Assembly (NCBI GenBank): GCA_903953805.1
Contig: CAJBLC010000027.1
Location: forward strand, 1-9,711
DNA: 9,711 bases
Direction: 5' to 3'
Source: an uncultured Actinomycetes bacterium
Lineage (GTDB): Bacteria; Actinomycetota; Actinomycetes; Nanopelagicales; Nanopelagicaceae
Shown here: piece after piece, positions 7,518 through 9,711 of the stretch
Position numbering within the stretch: the first letter of the stretch is position 1
Layout: the number at the start of each line of letters is the position of its first letter
Notes under the pieces: generated by a model
The model's input: only the letters and a program-made list of their open reading frames with translations
What the model was told of the DNA's origin: nothing
Databases searched by the model: none
Made by a program: the position numbers and the translations under genes

Positions 7518-8423
7518 TTACCAACCGCGCTCAGCAAGACGATGAGGTACCGGGATATCGGCAACATTGATTCCAACCATCGCTTCGCCCAATCCGCGCG
7601 AGACATCTGCAATGATCTTTGCATCGGTGTAATAGGTTGTTGCCTTTACACAAGCCGCTGCCCGTTGGGCTGGGTTTCCAGATTTGAAGATGCCTGAACC
7701 AACGAAGACTCCGTCTGCACCAAGTTGCATCATCATCGCTGCATCCGCTGGTGTGGCAATTCCGCCAGCGGTGAAGAGAACTACTGGCAACTTTCCGGTT
7801 TCTGCAACTTCCTTAACTAACTCATATGGAGCTGACATCTCTTTCGCGGCAACATAGAGCTCATCTTCGCGCATTGATGAGAGACGACGAATCTCCTTCA
7901 GAAGGGTACGAATGTGCGTTGTCGCATTCGAAACGTCACCAGTACCGGCTTCGCCCTTGGAGCGAATCATTGCTGCGCCCTCGTTGATTCGACGCAAAGC
8001 TTCGCCAAGATTCGTTGCGCCACAGACGAATGGAACTGTGAACTTCCACTTATCAATGTGGTTTTCATAATCCGCAGGAGTAAGAACTTCTGACTCATCG
8101 ATGTAATCCACACCGAGAGATTCCAGAACCTGAGCCTCTACAAAGTGACCGATACGAGCCTTCGCCATTACCGGAATCGAAACCGCTGCTTGAATAGCAG
8201 CAATCATGTCTGGATCAGACATGCGCGAAACTCCACCTTGTGCGCGAATATCTGCAGGAACTCGCTCAAGCGCCATCACTGCAACTGCACCAGCATCTTC
8301 GGCAATCTTCGCTTGTTCAACGTTGACGACATCCATGATCACGCCGCCCTTAAGCATCTCAGCCATACCGCGCTTAACGCGCCCCGAGCCGGTTACCTTC
8401 TGGGTTCCTTCATGCGTTGTCAT
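7518..8423 (-). CDS. pdxS: Pyridoxal 5'-phosphate synthase lyase subunit PdxS
   Basis: Synthase subunit of the DXP-independent vitamin B6 pathway: it condenses ribose 5-phosphate, glyceraldehyde 3-phosphate and ammonia (from PdxT) into PLP, as a double hexameric ring of TIM barrels. With ATG at 8423 the protein has 301 residues, near the family norm. Key residues all sit at a constant offset of seven from the Bacillus numbering: D31 (VIMDVV), K88 in PVMAKARIGHFVEAQ, which forms the first Schiff base, and K156 in IRSKGEAGTG, the second catalytic lysine. LFTAGGIATPADAAMMM and GADGVFVGSGIFKS form the phosphate-binding end of the barrel. The frame stays open upstream to a TTG at 8471, but that would add 16 unconserved residues; GGAG at 8434-8437 favours 8423. 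It lies 64 bases after the DUF3048 gene, the largest gap in the window, with no evident promoter. Confidence 0.97.
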   Translation of the reverse strand: MTTHEGTQKVTGSGRVKRGMAEMLKGGVIMDVVNVEQAKIAEDAGAVAVMALERVPADIRAQGGVSRMSDPDMIAAIQAAVSIPVMAKARIGHFVEAQVLESLGVDYIDESEVLTPADYENHIDKWKFTVPFVCGATNLGEALRRINEGAAMIRSKGEAGTGDVSNATTHIRTLLKEIRRLSSMREDELYVAAKEMSAPYELVKEVAETGKLPVVLFTAGGIATPADAAMMMQLGADGVFVGSGIFKSGNPAQRAAACVKATTYYTDAKIIADVSRGLGEAMVGINVADIPVPHRLAERGW

Positions 8424-8433
8424 CTCAAGCCAT

Positions 8434-8437
8434 CTCC
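8434..8437 (-). promoter_or_regulatory. Ribosome binding site deciding the pdxS start
   Basis: GGAG on the minus strand, ten bases before ATG at 8423. The spacing is slightly long. It supports the 301-residue PdxS over the 317-residue form starting at TTG 8471. Confidence 0.5.
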
Positions 8438-8487
8438 AGTCATCTTCCGAATTAAGCACCCAAACCCTCAAGTGCGAGAGGATGAGT

Positions 8488-9510
8488 CTACTTCGTTGTT
8501 GCCACCGCTGCAGATTTTGTGAATTTTGGCTCTGAATCCGTGAGAGCTATCCAGATCTGACCACGTACAAAGTTGGCAGGAGAGCCATCCTTGAGCGTCC
8601 ATGTCGTGGGTTTATCTGCAGATACCCGATTCCAGAAGATTGGATAGGCCTTTCCATCTCGCAGGAGGTATGCCGTGCCAGACCCAACCGTCTGGCTGAA
8701 AGGGGTAACTCCCCCAACCTTGTCGTGATAGATCGATGGCGTGATCACTACCTTTTGGATGATCAGTGTTGGAGAACCAAGTTGCATACCGCTTGCAGAA
8801 AGATCCGGCGATCCGTTGTAAGAGAGCAACCACCTCTTCTCCTTGGAGGACCAGGATGCAGAATATTTCGAAGCAGGCCAAGAAAAGGTCACATCGTCAA
8901 TCCCTACGCCACCAGTAGGGGCTGCTCCAAAACTCCAACCAGGGTTCTTCGCGAGATCAATCACCCTCTTCTCATCCGAGATGCTCTTCTTCAATAGGAG
9001 TTTTGGATGGAGTATCAAATTTGTTGGCGCTTGCCGGTTTACATCACGAGAGTAGATCGCCTGCGGTTCATGATCAGCGCTCAAATTCTCAAGATTCGCC
9101 GCGTCTATCTTTGGATAGAAAAGTTTCTGCGCACCGCTAAATGCAAACCCCACGTGACCGTACTGAGCGAGAATATCGAGATCACTTATTCTCGCTGATC
9201 TCACTGGTCCAACCTCTTCTGGCAGCGTCGTTGGATTGGTGAATAGTGCTGCGATTCGACTCAGGCCACCTTCCACCTGTTCTATGTAGAGAACGTCCGC
9301 CTTCTCAAGATTGAGTTGTGGGTGTGCAGCAGGGGTGTCATCAATCTTGACGGCTAACACTGGGCCATTTCCACCCGGGAGATTCGTCACAAGATTGAGA
9401 GACTCCGGCTTAGCGAGATCGGATGAGTTTTTCTGTGAAGAGGGACCGCATAGACTCATCGAGAGAATGAACGTTGAAGCTACGAGCGCAAGAGCGAAAA
9501 ACTTCTTCAC
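8488..9510 (-). CDS. DUF3048 domain-containing (YerB-like) secreted or lipoprotein
   Basis: An extracytoplasmic protein of unknown function. The 340 residues begin with a signal sequence: MKKFF, a hydrophobic segment (about 4-20) and C21. The residues before C21 are M-S-L, so the lipobox is not canonical (Leu rather than Gly/Ala/Ser at -1); lipid anchoring is possible but uncertain. The N-terminal DUF3048 part (about 50-170) shows GPVLAVKIDDTPAAHPQ, ADVLYIEQVEGGLSRIAALF and VGPVRSARISDLDILAQY, which I recognise as the YerB/DUF3048 signature. The C-terminal part (about 190-325) shows GSGTAYLLRDGKAYPIFW and the final RGQIWIAL strand. The start is GTG at 9510, overlapping the upstream gene's TGA as GTGA and preceded by GAGGA (9520-9524, nine-base spacing). 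It ends 64 bases before pdxS. The family assignment is firm; no reaction or substrate can be given. Confidence 0.88.
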   Translation of the reverse strand: MKKFFALALVASTFILSMSLCGPSSQKNSSDLAKPESLNLVTNLPGGNGPVLAVKIDDTPAAHPQLNLEKADVLYIEQVEGGLSRIAALFTNPTTLPEEVGPVRSARISDLDILAQYGHVGFAFSGAQKLFYPKIDAANLENLSADHEPQAIYSRDVNRQAPTNLILHPKLLLKKSISDEKRVIDLAKNPGWSFGAAPTGGVGIDDVTFSWPASKYSASWSSKEKRWLLSYNGSPDLSASGMQLGSPTLIIQKVVITPSIYHDKVGGVTPFSQTVGSGTAYLLRDGKAYPIFWNRVSADKPTTWTLKDGSPANFVRGQIWIALTDSEPKFTKSAAVATTK

Positions 9511-9711
9511 AATTGATCGTCCTCAAAGGAATAATGGAAGGGCAGCTTTGCTCGACCTGCAAGGTGGAAGACTTTAAATATTCGCTTCGAACGAAGGTTC
9601 TCAACAGCCGCTACCGCCTCCAGATGGATTGAAATCGCCACTCGAATTTTCTCCGTGATATCACTGAGTCGATTGAGGAAGGCCACCTTTATATGAATCT
9701 CACCTGCCGCA
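9507..9711 (-). CDS. C-terminal end of an unrecognised protein, cut by window edge
   Basis: The minus-strand frame is open from the window edge for 67 codons to a TGA at 9507-9509. That stop overlaps the GTG start of the DUF3048 gene by four bases, the pattern of coupled operon genes, which is the main reason to believe this is coding. The visible tail is helix-prone and charged (FLNRLSDITEKIRVAI, then EAVAAVENLRSKRIFKVF) and finishes with HLAGRAKLPFHYSFEDDQL, an acidic end. There is no membrane segment and no motif I can assign. In Actinobacteria the genes upstream of pdxS often belong to the phosphatidylinositol mannoside cluster or are conserved proteins of unknown role, but nothing here identifies this one. 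Confidence that it is a real gene is fairly high; identity is unknown. Confidence 0.7.
   Translation of the reverse strand, partial: AAGEIHIKVAFLNRLSDITEKIRVAISIHLEAVAAVENLRSKRIFKVFHLAGRAKLPFHYSFEDDQL
9520..9524 (-). promoter_or_regulatory. Ribosome binding site of the DUF3048 gene
   Basis: GAGGA on the minus strand, nine bases before the GTG at 9510 and lying inside the coding end of the upstream gene. It supports the GTG start and the four-base overlap. Confidence 0.6.

Noticed and set aside
8424..8471. N-terminal extension of PdxS from TTG at 8471
   Set aside because: The 16 extra residues (rich in Trp, Asp, Glu) are not part of known PdxS, and the ATG at 8423 gives the catalytic residues a constant offset from the Bacillus protein and has GGAG upstream.
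8424..8487. Promoter, riboswitch or terminator in the 64-base gap before pdxS
   Set aside because: No -35/-10 pair with normal spacing, no stable hairpin and too short for a known riboswitch class. Nothing beyond the ribosome binding site can be supported.
9311..9604. Short open frames on both strands around the start of the DUF3048 gene
   Set aside because: They overlap the coding DUF3048 start and the end of the upstream gene in other frames. The GTGA overlap and ribosome binding site explain the region better.
1..9711. CRISPR array, tRNA/rRNA gene, insertion sequence or defence system
   Set aside because: No regularly spaced repeats, no cloverleaf or rRNA segment, no transposase and no terminal inverted repeats. 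Essentially all sequence is accounted for by core genes.

Overview
The window is a compact, entirely co-directional block of housekeeping genes. Eleven genes (nine complete, two cut by the window edges) are all read on the minus strand, and no gap between them exceeds 64 bases. In order of transcription (high to low coordinates) they are: the C-terminal end of an unrecognised gene, a DUF3048-family secreted or lipoprotein gene, pdxS, pdxT, a yebC/TACO1 family gene, ruvC, ruvA, ruvB, secD, secF and the N-terminal half of a bifunctional relA/spoT (rel) gene. The order pdxS-pdxT-yebC-ruvCAB-secDF-rel is the classical actinobacterial arrangement. Base composition is close to 50% GC by eye, low for that phylum, and intergenic spaces are very small. 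This fits a streamlined mid-GC actinobacterium, for example a freshwater planktonic lineage such as the Nanopelagicales. The phylum call is well supported by gene order; the lineage call is only an inference.

Region 9711-8488: an orphan C-terminus overlaps the GTG start of the DUF3048 gene by four bases (GTGA). Region 8423-6909: pdxS and pdxT, the two subunits of the pyridoxal 5'-phosphate synthase, lie in the same reading frame with only one stop codon between them, and pdxT has to start on TTG. Region 6858-4950: yebC, then ruvC, ruvA and ruvB, with ruvC/ruvA overlapping as ATGA and ruvA/ruvB as TAATG. Region 3895-1257: secD and secF, also joined by TAATG. Region 1223-1: rel, with intact hydrolase and synthetase signatures, running out of the window inside its TGS domain.

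The genes serve separate core processes (vitamin B6 synthesis, translation, Holliday-junction processing, protein export, stringent response). The tight spacing and overlaps suggest one or a few long transcripts with translational coupling. I see no convincing terminator or sigma-70 promoter. Relative to the usual actinobacterial layout, yajC is missing between ruvB and secD and apt is missing between secF and rel.

I found no mobile element, CRISPR array, RNA gene or obvious undescribed multi-gene system. The points worth a second look are the pdxS/pdxT junction, the missing yajC and apt, and the uncharacterised DUF3048/orphan pair at the upstream end.
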